DNA of 27,570 nt from Clostridia bacterium. GTDB taxonomy: Bacteria > Bacillota_A > Clostridia > Christensenellales > Aristaeellaceae. The stretch's first letter is position 1, and the number at the start of each line of letters is the position of its first letter. A program made the translations under genes and the position numbers. Under the pieces are notes generated by a model. It saw only the letters and a list, made by a program, of their open reading frames with translations. It was not told where the DNA came from and did no database searches. Positions 15,374 through 22,516 of this stretch are shown in pieces. Location of the stretch: NCBI GenBank assembly GCA_017481065.1, contig JAFUPT010000110.1, positions 1-27,570 of the forward strand, given 5' to 3'.

Positions 15374-15382
15374 TTCGATCCA

Positions 15383-18300
15383 TCATCCGATGGAGGTCGG
15401 CGGTGCGCAGAACGGGCAGGGCTTGTAGTTCAGATCGAGCACAAACTCCAGGGTCTGCTTGGTGCCGCCGTGCAGTCCTGCATCGCTGCAGCGGGCTGCC
15501 TTGTGGTAGTAAAGCATTTCATTATCCAGGTCCACATAGACCGAGGTCTCCGCCGGGGCGGAATACTTCACATCGGAAATTTCATAGGACTCGGAGCCGC
15601 CGATGCAGATCGGGCACTCCTCCTTGCCGAGGGCAAGGGCCTTTGCGAAATCGCCGCTGGAAGCGCCGCTGCCAGCACAATCGCGGCTGGTGTGGTAATA
15701 CTTATCGCTGCCGCTGCTGTACACGGTCTTGCCTGCGGCGCTCGCGCAGCTGGGGCAGGGCTTCTTGGCGTAATTCAGCGCGGTTTCCAGGGTGATGCGG
15801 GATGCGCTGTCGCCGGCACAGGTCTTATCCTTATGATAATACTTGCCATTGACGGATGCATACACGTTCACGCCGCTGGTGCCGGACTTGTAGGTATCGC
15901 TGGATTCCACGGTCTGGGTCTTGGTCACGCAGTTCGGGCAGGCGTCAAAGCCGTAAGCCAGCGCCTCGGCGCGGCTGCCGCTGGTTGCGCCGTCGCCCGC
16001 GCAGCTCTTGCTCAGGTGGTAATACTTGCCGCCCTTCACCGCGTAAACGGTGTCGCGGGCCTCGGAAGCGCACTTGGAGCACGGGGTCTTGCCGTAGTTC
16101 AGCGCGGTTTCGAGGGTGATGCGGGAAGCATTCACCATGCCCTGACAATCTTCCTTGGTATGGAAGTGCTGGCTGGTGGAGGTGGCGTAAACCTTCACGC
16201 CGCTGGTGCCGGAGCGGTAGGTGTTGCTGGATTCCAGCTTCTCCATGTTCTCCTTCTCGGTCTCGGCGGCGATTTCAGCCTGGGTCTTGCCGCCCATGCA
16301 GACGGGGCAGGCGGTCTGGCCCTTCACGAGGGCTTCCTCCAGGGTGCGCTTGGTCATGCCATCCTGGTTCTCGCAGGAGGATTCCTTGTGATAGTACTTG
16401 CCGTACTTCATGGAATACACCGTCTTGCTGGCGGTGGAGGCGCAGTCCGGGCATGCGGTCTTGCCGTATTCCAGCGCGGTCTCCAGGGTGATCTGGGATG
16501 CGCCGCTCATGCCATTGCAGCTCTTGCGGGTGTGGTAATACTTGCCGGTGGCGGTGGCATACACCTTGGTGCCGCTCTTGTTCTCCTCAGAGGGGAGCTC
16601 GGCCACGCTGCCGCCGGTGGTCCAGCACTCAGGACACTTCTCCTTGCCGTAGGCCAGGGCCTCCGCCATGGTGCCCGCGTTGGCATTCTTCATGCCGGAG
16701 CAGGTGGCAAAGGAATGGTAGTAAGTTCCCTTTTCAGTTGCGTATACCGTGGTATCCGCGCCGGAGCAGCACTCCGGGCAGGCGGGACGGCCCGCAACCA
16801 GCATGCTCTTCAGGGTGTAGCGGCTGGCGTTATCCATGCCGGAGCAGTTTGCATTGGTATGGTAGTAGGTGCCGTTCTTGGTGCCGTAAACATAGATGCC
16901 GGATTCATCGGCCTCATCGCCGGCGGCGCCCACGCTCACAGTACCCGTCAGACATTCGGAGCAGCGCTTCTTTCCCAGCACCAGCGCCTCGCCCAGGGTC
17001 ACCTGGAAGGCGTTTTCCATGCCGGAGCAATTGGAATTGTTGTGGTAGTAGGTACCGCCCTGGGTGCAGAACACCATCGTGCCTGCGGATGCGCAGCAGG
17101 TGGGGCAGGCGGTCTTGCCGGCCAGCATGGCTTTCAGCAGGGAGCCGGATACCGCGCCCTTCATGCCGGAGCAGGTGGAGCTGTTGTGGAAGTACTTGCC
17201 GTTCTCCGTGGCATACACGGTAATGCCGCTTCGATCGGTGGTGGATGCAGTGGCAAAGCGCAGCGCGCCGTTTGCCAGGGACTGCACCTTGCCTTCGATA
17301 CAGGCCGGGCATTCCAGCTTGCCCTGCTCGACGGCGGCTTCCTTGGTGATCACGGAGGCATTTTCCATGTTGGAGCAGGTCTGGTCCACATGGTAATACT
17401 TGCCGCCGGAGGTTGCATAGTAGGTCTTCTGGTTGGGATAGCACAGCGGGCAGGGCGCCTTGCCGCGGGCCTCGGCCACTTCCTTGGTCACGTTGGAACG
17501 GGAAGCATCGGCCTCAATGTTGGCGCAGAGCGCGTTGTTGTGGTAGTAGGTGCCGGTGGCGGTCATCACCACGGTATCCGCACCGGAGATGGTTCCCACG
17601 CCGGTATTGGCGTTGAAGCCTGCGATGGGCGTGGCGGATACATCCGGCGCCAGGGCATCCTGGGTGGCGGAGGGATCGGCGCCGAGACCCGTGCCGCCGC
17701 TGCCCTCGCCATCCGGGCTCGGAGTTGCAGTGGCAGCCGCCGCGATGGTGGGCGTAGGCGTAGTAATCTCCAGGCTCGGGTTCTTGGTGCGCTCGCTGGA
17801 GCCGGAGAAGATCGCGGAGAAGATCAAAATCAGGATCACGATGAACCACACCGCAGATACGCCGGAGAGTATCCAGCGCACCGGGCGCTCGAAGCGGCGG
17901 TAGCGCCAGAGCAGGTAGATGCCCAGCGGCGGCAGGATCACCAGCAGCAGGTAGGTTACCCACGCATTTTCATCCACATAGCGCCAGATCGGGCTCTCCT
18001 CGGCATAGCCGCCGTCCATGTAATCGCCGGCGTCCTCGTCGGAATAGCGGTCATCGTATTCGCCTTCTTCATCATAATACCCGTCGGCATAGCCATCCTG
18101 GTATTCGCCGTCGGCGTATTCATCCTCATATCCATCTCCATAGCCGTCGTCGTAGGGTTCTTCATCGGCATAATCATCCTCGTAGAACTCCTCGTCGGCA
18201 TAATCATCCGCATATTCCTCGTCATATTCATAGGAACCGCGGCTGGAGCTGTGGAAGCGGCCGGAATATCCCTCGGGCTCGAAGCCATCCTGGGCATAGC

Positions 18301-18454
18301 CATCCTCATCGAGGTAGCGCTCCTCATCATATTCCGGGGCCTCGCCCTTCTTCTTTCCCAGACCCAGGCGGAAAATCTTGCCCTCGCCAAAGCGGAAGGC
18401 GATTCCATCCTCCGATCTGTTGATTTTCAGTTTACCCAACTTATGCGTTGCCAT
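15383..18454 (-). CDS. Large membrane protein with thirteen Ada-like Cys/His (zinc-type) repeats
   Basis: A 1023-residue protein I cannot assign. Residues 1-40 are basic; 41-155 are extremely rich in Asp, Glu and Tyr; two membrane segments follow (about 164-182 and 193-216) around an Arg-rich loop WRYRRFERPVRW; then a Thr/Pro/Ala linker (231-275). Residues 293-1016 hold thirteen repeats of about 44 residues of the form VYAT-x-GKYYH-x4-C...TL-x2-AL-x2-GK-x2-CP-x-C, at about 293, 343, 411, 458, 519, 567, 628, 676, 752, 800, 861, 908 and 969. Each keeps one His and three Cys, a spacing like the zinc module of Ada (C-x3-C...C-x2-C). Repeats 1-12 fall into pairs with 3-4-residue gaps, separated by linkers of 17-32 residues. 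The ATG has AAGGTGG upstream. It is divergent from the CapA-like gene. Metal binding is inference. Confidence 0.85.
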   Translation of the reverse strand: MATHKLGKLKINRSEDGIAFRFGEGKIFRLGLGKKKGEAPEYDEERYLDEDGYAQDGFEPEGYSGRFHSSSRGSYEYDEEYADDYADEEFYEDDYADEEPYDDGYGDGYEDEYADGEYQDGYADGYYDEEGEYDDRYSDEDAGDYMDGGYAEESPIWRYVDENAWVTYLLLVILPPLGIYLLWRYRRFERPVRWILSGVSAVWFIVILILIFSAIFSGSSERTKNPSLEITTPTPTIAAAATATPSPDGEGSGGTGLGADPSATQDALAPDVSATPIAGFNANTGVGTISGADTVVMTATGTYYHNNALCANIEADASRSNVTKEVAEARGKAPCPLCYPNQKTYYATSGGKYYHVDQTCSNMENASVITKEAAVEQGKLECPACIEGKVQSLANGALRFATASTTDRSGITVYATENGKYFHNSSTCSGMKGAVSGSLLKAMLAGKTACPTCCASAGTMVFCTQGGTYYHNNSNCSGMENAFQVTLGEALVLGKKRCSECLTGTVSVGAAGDEADESGIYVYGTKNGTYYHTNANCSGMDNASRYTLKSMLVAGRPACPECCSGADTTVYATEKGTYYHSFATCSGMKNANAGTMAEALAYGKEKCPECWTTGGSVAELPSEENKSGTKVYATATGKYYHTRKSCNGMSGASQITLETALEYGKTACPDCASTASKTVYSMKYGKYYHKESSCENQDGMTKRTLEEALVKGQTACPVCMGGKTQAEIAAETEKENMEKLESSNTYRSGTSGVKVYATSTSQHFHTKEDCQGMVNASRITLETALNYGKTPCSKCASEARDTVYAVKGGKYYHLSKSCAGDGATSGSRAEALAYGFDACPNCVTKTQTVESSDTYKSGTSGVNVYASVNGKYYHKDKTCAGDSASRITLETALNYAKKPCPSCASAAGKTVYSSGSDKYYHTSRDCAGSGASSGDFAKALALGKEECPICIGGSESYEISDVKYSAPAETSVYVDLDNEMLYYHKAARCSDAGLHGGTKQTLEFVLDLNYKPCPFCAPPTSIG

Positions 18455-18494
18455 ATGTTACCCACCTTTTGTTGTGCACAGTCCTGGGGTGATA

Positions 18495-18554
18495 ATTATA
18501 GTCTATGATACAAAGTACCATTACAAGCATACAACAGAACCCCCTAGCTGTCAA
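18495..18554 (-). promoter_or_regulatory. Promoter region of the Cys-repeat protein gene
   Basis: On the minus strand TTGACA (18549-18554), a 17-bp spacer and TATGCT (18526-18531) form one promoter. A separate TATAAT at 18495-18500, 40 bp before the start codon, could serve a second one with a poor -35. Confidence 0.55.
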
Positions 18555-18700
18555 TCGGCATAAATCGAAAAAAAATAGCCACAATTTTGCGTTTTATGTA
18601 TCAATTTGCCATAAACTCCTTCATAGAATCGTAATTTCTTGAAATATTATCGAAATACATATAGAAAGCACAGGAAAGTCATAGTTTGCGTAAGGTTTTA

Positions 18701-18721
18701 TGCTATAATCCATGCTATAAT
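18701..18721 (+). promoter_or_regulatory. Tandem extended -10 boxes upstream of the CapA-like gene
   Basis: TGCTATAAT occurs twice (18701-18709 and 18713-18721), 12 bp apart, each a perfect extended -10 box (TG-n-TATAAT). No good -35 is visible for either. Two overlapping start sites, or a duplicated box, would drive the CapA-like gene that starts at 18753. Confidence 0.65.
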
Positions 18722-18752
18722 AGAATCAGATAATTTTTGGAGGGAAATACAG

Positions 18753-20054
18753 ATGGCAAAATCCAAAAAAGGACTGCGTATCGGCAACTACCGCATTAAG
18801 CCGCTGGGACTGGCCGTCCTGGCATTGCTGGTGGTGGCCATCGTGGCAATCATTGCATTCTCGGCTACTTCCGCGTCGGATGGTTCCGGCGGCATCTTCG
18901 CCTTCCTGAACCCCACGCCCACTCCCACCCCCACGCCTACCCCCACACCGACTCCCACCCCCACTCCGGAGCCGACGCCCACGCCCCGTCCCACCCCGAG
19001 AACGGCAACCATCCGCTCCCTGGGTGAAATCGCCATCCAGGATAACCTGCTGAAGGCGGCGGAAAACGGCGGCAGCTATGATTTCTCTGAAATGTTCACC
19101 TACGCCGCCGAGGCCATGGGCAACGCCGATTACACCGTTGCCGATGTGGAAGGCTCCATGGGCGATACCGAGGATTACAACGGCGGCACCCTGATGCGCA
19201 CGCCCTCCTCCCTGATCGCCGCCCTGAAGGAAAACGGCGTGGATATGCTCAACCTCGCCAACGACCATGCCCTCGACAGCTACTTCGACGGTCTGAAGGC
19301 CACCATGCAGAACTGCCGGGACAACGGCATGGAATATATCGGCGCGGCCGGCTCCCTCGTTGAAAAGGAAACCGCCAAGGTGATCAACATCAACGGCATC
19401 AACGTGGGCTTCGTGGCCTACACCGAGAGCCTGAACGGCATGGAGGAAAAATCCGACGAAGAGGCCATCAAGTACGGCGTGAACCTGATCCAGAAGAAAT
19501 CCTCCCCCGAGACCGATATCGCCCTCTGCCGCAGCGCAGGCGCGGATGTGGTCGTGGCCTACATCAACTGGGGCGAGATGTTTAAAACCGAGATCAGCAG
19601 CAAGCAGAAGGAACTCGCCCAGAAGCTGGCCGAGGCCGGCGCGGACGCCATCATCGGCTACAACCCCCATGTGATCCAGCCCGCCAGCTGGATTGAACTC
19701 ACCGATAAGGAAGGCAACGTGACCCACCGCACCCTGTGTCTGGGCGCACCCGGCAACTTCCTCTCCGATGCTTACCAGGATAACACCAACCTCGGCATCA
19801 TCTTCCAGTTCACCATCCAGGAGAAGGAGGATTACTCCGGCTTCGAAATCGTTTCTCCCAGCTATGTGCCCACCTATGTATGGCGCATCGAGAACGAGGA
19901 TGGCAGCATCGATTACCGCACCATCGCCGTGGGCCAGTGGCTTGAAACCGCGCCCGAGGGCATGAGCTACGCACAGCACAGCCGCCTCAAGGAGGTATGG
20001 GCAGAGGTGCAGAGCAAGATGGGCGGCGAAGTGGCAACTGTAATTTCCAAGTGA
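18753..20054 (+). CDS. Membrane-anchored CapA-family (PGA_cap) protein
   Basis: A 433-residue protein. It has a basic N-terminus, one membrane segment (about 17-38), a low-complexity Pro-Thr linker (54-83) and a CapA/PgsA-type metallophosphoesterase-like domain (about 86-410). The linker and domain are predicted outside the cell. Family motifs seen: VADVEGSM, NLANDHALDSYFDGLKATM, VVVAYINWGEMF and IIGYNPHVIQP. Compared with the common forms GDxM and GHHPHV, the first Asp is Glu (LGEIAIQ) and the His-His is Tyr-Asn, so metal binding may be altered. Family role: linked to poly-gamma-glutamate export/anchoring, but most paralogues are uncharacterised, and no CapB/CapC is nearby. Start: GGAGGG at 18739-18744, eight bases before ATG. 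It is divergent from the Cys-repeat gene, with tandem -10 boxes upstream. Confidence 0.85.
   Translation: MAKSKKGLRIGNYRIKPLGLAVLALLVVAIVAIIAFSATSASDGSGGIFAFLNPTPTPTPTPTPTPTPTPTPEPTPTPRPTPRTATIRSLGEIAIQDNLLKAAENGGSYDFSEMFTYAAEAMGNADYTVADVEGSMGDTEDYNGGTLMRTPSSLIAALKENGVDMLNLANDHALDSYFDGLKATMQNCRDNGMEYIGAAGSLVEKETAKVININGINVGFVAYTESLNGMEEKSDEEAIKYGVNLIQKKSSPETDIALCRSAGADVVVAYINWGEMFKTEISSKQKELAQKLAEAGADAIIGYNPHVIQPASWIELTDKEGNVTHRTLCLGAPGNFLSDAYQDNTNLGIIFQFTIQEKEDYSGFEIVSPSYVPTYVWRIENEDGSIDYRTIAVGQWLETAPEGMSYAQHSRLKEVWAEVQSKMGGEVATVISK
18910..18998 (+). repeat. Low-complexity Pro-Thr coding repeat
   Basis: A run of CCCACn/CCGACn units encodes about fourteen Pro-Thr dipeptides in the linker of the CapA-like protein. 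Such tracts can vary in length by slippage in steps of six bases, which would change linker length without a frameshift. Confidence 0.75.
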
Positions 20055-20058
20055 TGTA

Positions 20059-20242
20059 GAGGGGAACCAGTTCCCCTCCACCGCCGTCCCTCAGAATTTC
20101 GCCGCGTCCTGAAGCGCGCAACGAATTTTTGCAGGGAAGCAATTCCTGGGGAATTGCCCTGTCGCCGGCAACGATTGAAAGCAAACGGCTGTCCGCAGCC
20201 AACCCTAGCGACCCCGCAGCCCCGAAGCCCAGCTTCGGGGCT
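20059..20242. repeat. Three hairpins between the CapA-like gene and mutY
   Basis: GAGGGGAAC/GTTCCCCTC (20059-20078) lies right after the CapA-like stop. CAATTCC/GGAATTG inside CAGGG/CCCTG lies at 20132-20161. AGCCCCGAAGC/GCTTCGGGGCT with a three-base loop lies at 20218-20242, followed by ATTTAATAAG and then the mutY ATG. The first or third could terminate the CapA-like transcript. Their sequences differ from islands A-D. Confidence 0.65.
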
Positions 20243-20253
20243 ATTTAATAAGT

Positions 20254-21276
20254 ATGAAACTGGAAAAACTCCTGCTTGACTGGTACGATGCAAACGCCCG
20301 GGAGCTTCCCTGGCGCGGCACGAAGGACCCCTACCGCATCTGGCTTTCGGAGATCATGCTGCAGCAGACCCGTACCGAGGCCGTGCGCAAGTATTACGCC
20401 CGCTTCCTTGCCCGCTTTCCGGATGTGCATGCGCTGGCCGCCGCATCCGAGGACGAGGTGCTCAAGCTCTGGGAGGGCCTGGGTTACTATTCCCGCGCCC
20501 GGAACCTGCATGCCGCTGCCAAAGCCGTCTCCCAGGCCGGCGGCGTCTTCCCGGATACCCTAGCTGGCCTGCAGGCCCTGCCCGGCATCGGCCCCTACGC
20601 CGCCCGTGCCATCGGCTCCATCGCCTACAATATCTGCGCACCCGCGCTGGACGGCAACCAGATGCGGGTGCTTTCCCGCTGCTTTGCTGCGGAGCGCATC
20701 CTGAAAACCCCCTTCGACCTCGAGGCCGAAGCCATGGCCTGCATCAGCCCAACCCGGCCCGGCGATTACAACCAGGCCCTGATGGACCTCGGCTCCGCCA
20801 TCTGCACGCCGAAGAAGCCCAAGTGCGGCGGCTGCCCCCTCTCACCCGCATGCCGGGCATTCCGGGAGGGCGAACCGGAGCGCTATCCCCTGCGGCCCGC
20901 CCCGGTTCCCAAGCGGGAGCTGGACCTGAGCATTCTTCTGGTAGAAACCCCCGATGGAATCTGCATCCGCCGCCGTCCGGCCAAGGGGCTGCTCGGCGGG
21001 CTCTGGGAATTCCCCACCCTCGACGGGCATATGGATGAAAGCGAACTGCGCTCCTCCCTTGCGGAGCTGGGTTTTTCTGCCGTCGGGGAAATCCGGCCCC
21101 TGCCCGCCGCGAAGCATGTGTTCACCCACCTGATCTGGCGCATGCAGGGCTGGCACATCCGGGCAGAAAAGGCTCCCGGCGATCTCGCCATCGCCAATTC
21201 CGAAACCCTCGATACCCTCGCCTTCCCCAGCGCCATACGGGTGTACCGGGAGATTGCCGTGGAAATCCTGCGCTGA
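20254..21276 (+). CDS. mutY: A/G-specific adenine DNA glycosylase
   Basis: A 340-residue MutY, which removes adenine mispaired with 8-oxoguanine. Seen: LPWRGTKDPYRIWLSEIMLQQT with catalytic Glu33, helix-hairpin-helix LPGIGPYAARAIGSIAY (109-125), catalytic Asp133 in ALDGNQMRVLSR, the 4Fe-4S ligands C184-x6-C191-x2-C194-x5-C200, and a C-terminal Nudix-like recognition domain with LLGGLWEFP and HVFTHLIWRM. The length is normal. The start at 20254 matches the family N-terminus, but no Shine-Dalgarno is visible; an 11-bp hairpin ends only 11 bases before the ATG. Translation may be weak, leaderless from the TTTAAT at 20244-20249, or dependent on the hairpin. It is followed after 85 bp by nagA with its own promoter. 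Confidence 0.96.
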   Translation: MKLEKLLLDWYDANARELPWRGTKDPYRIWLSEIMLQQTRTEAVRKYYARFLARFPDVHALAAASEDEVLKLWEGLGYYSRARNLHAAAKAVSQAGGVFPDTLAGLQALPGIGPYAARAIGSIAYNICAPALDGNQMRVLSRCFAAERILKTPFDLEAEAMACISPTRPGDYNQALMDLGSAICTPKKPKCGGCPLSPACRAFREGEPERYPLRPAPVPKRELDLSILLVETPDGICIRRRPAKGLLGGLWEFPTLDGHMDESELRSSLAELGFSAVGEIRPLPAAKHVFTHLIWRMQGWHIRAEKAPGDLAIANSETLDTLAFPSAIRVYREIAVEILR

Positions 21277-21282
21277 GCAATT

Positions 21283-21311
21283 TTGCATTGCACACTTCCC
21301 CATATTATGAT
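21283..21311 (+). promoter_or_regulatory. Promoter of nagA
   Basis: TTGCAT (21283-21288), a 17-bp spacer and TATGAT (21306-21311), just after the mutY stop, drives nagA and the following ROK gene. Confidence 0.65.
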
Positions 21312-21361
21312 AGAATAAGCCCGGAACACCTGTAAACTTTCCATTATTCGAGGTGAAAACT

Positions 21362-22504
21362 ATGCATGCAATCATCAACGGCCGCATCGTGCTGCCGAAC
21401 CAGATTCTGGAAAATTCCGTTCTCCTTTATGACGAAAAAATCACCGGTTTTGTTCCCGCAAATGAAATCCCTGCGGACGCAGAAATCATCGATGCAAAGG
21501 GCAATCTTGTGATCCCCGGCCTCGTGGATATGCACATCCACGGCTACCTCGGCGAGGATGCATCCGACGGCTCCTTTGACGGCATCCGCACCATGGCGGA
21601 GGGCGTGACGAAGAACGGCGTGACCAGCTTCCTGCCCACCACCATGACCGTTTCCTACGATGAGCTCCGCGCCGCCTTTGCCCAGATCCGCAAGGGCATG
21701 GAGGAATCCAGGAAGAATACCTGGCAGGGCGCGCAGATTCTCGGCGTGAATGCCGAGGGCCCCTTCATCAATCCCTCCAAGAAGGGCGCGCAGGCGGGCG
21801 AAAATATCCGTCCCGGCGATGCAGCTTTCCTGCAGGAATACCTCGATATCATCCGCGTTTTCACCATCGCCCCGGAGATGCCCGGCAACATGGATTGTAT
21901 CCGCGAAATGGCGGGCAAATGCCTGATCTCCATGGGCCACACCGGCGCGACCTACGATGAAGCCGCCGCAGCCATCGAAGCGGGCGTGGGCCATGTCACC
22001 CACCTCTTCAACGCCCAGACCCCGCTGATGCACCGCGATCCCGGCGTTGTGGGCGCAGCCCTCACCGATGACCGGGTGTCCACCGAGCTCATCGCCGATG
22101 CCTTCCATGTAAACGCCCATCTCTTCCCGCTGGTGGCCCGCATGAAGGGCGATAAGCTGGTGCTCATCACCGACTGCACCCGCGCCGGCGGCCTCGAGGA
22201 CGGTGAATATACCCTCGGCGGCCAGCCCATCTTCGTAAAGGGCATCGAATGCCGCCTGGCAGACGGCACCATCGCCGGCTCCGTGCTCAAGCTGAACTAC
22301 GCGATTTACAACCTGCTCAGCAATACCAAGCTCCCCGTCTGGGAAGCCGTGAACGCCGCCAGCCTGAACCCCGCAAAGCGCATCGGCGTGGATGGCTGCA
22401 AGGGCTCCATCGAACCCGGCAAGGACGCCGATTTCGCCATTGTGAACGATCGCTTCGATGTGATCGCCACCATCATTGCCGGCCGCACCGTCTATACCGC
22501 TTAA
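21362..22504 (+). CDS. nagA: N-acetylglucosamine-6-phosphate deacetylase
   Basis: A 380-residue amidohydrolase that converts GlcNAc-6-phosphate to glucosamine-6-phosphate and acetate in the cytoplasm. Seen: metal-site HIHGYLG (residues 58-64), VNAEGPFINPSKKGA with Glu132, GHTGATYDEA with His193, HLFNAQTPLMHRDPG with His214, and the catalytic Asp in VLITDCTRAGG (Asp271). The length fits the family. The ATG at 21362 follows GAGGTG; a GTG three codons earlier is less likely. The ROK gene starts 12 bp downstream, so the two form an operon. nagB is not present in the window. Confidence 0.95.
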   Translation: MHAIINGRIVLPNQILENSVLLYDEKITGFVPANEIPADAEIIDAKGNLVIPGLVDMHIHGYLGEDASDGSFDGIRTMAEGVTKNGVTSFLPTTMTVSYDELRAAFAQIRKGMEESRKNTWQGAQILGVNAEGPFINPSKKGAQAGENIRPGDAAFLQEYLDIIRVFTIAPEMPGNMDCIREMAGKCLISMGHTGATYDEAAAAIEAGVGHVTHLFNAQTPLMHRDPGVVGAALTDDRVSTELIADAFHVNAHLFPLVARMKGDKLVLITDCTRAGGLEDGEYTLGGQPIFVKGIECRLADGTIAGSVLKLNYAIYNLLSNTKLPVWEAVNAASLNPAKRIGVDGCKGSIEPGKDADFAIVNDRFDVIATIIAGRTVYTA

Positions 22505-22516
22505 CTGGAGGTAATT

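Noticed and set aside
13776..15386. A 536-codon minus-strand frame opposite galT, and similar long frames opposite galK (12494-13645), the DUF1576 gene (24231-25946) and folD (25556-26395)
   Set aside because: All mirror recognised enzymes, lack start signals and have shadow-like Ala/His/Gly composition.
15500..17600. CRISPR-like periodic repeats
   Set aside because: The periodicity of about 130 bp comes from protein repeats in an open reading frame with codon-level divergence, not from identical short direct repeats with unique spacers.
15140..18508. A 1122-codon open frame on the plus strand opposite the Cys-repeat gene
   Set aside because: Composition is Ala/Gly/His/Val-rich and repetitive, as expected from the complement of the repeat gene. 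It starts inside galT, has no ribosome site, and overlaps a real gene with clear motifs and an own promoter.
18753..20054. A poly-gamma-glutamate capsule locus (CapA with the MurF-like protein acting as CapB)
   Set aside because: The Mur-like protein has MurF-type motifs and lies 8 kb away in a different operon; no CapC or CapE is present.
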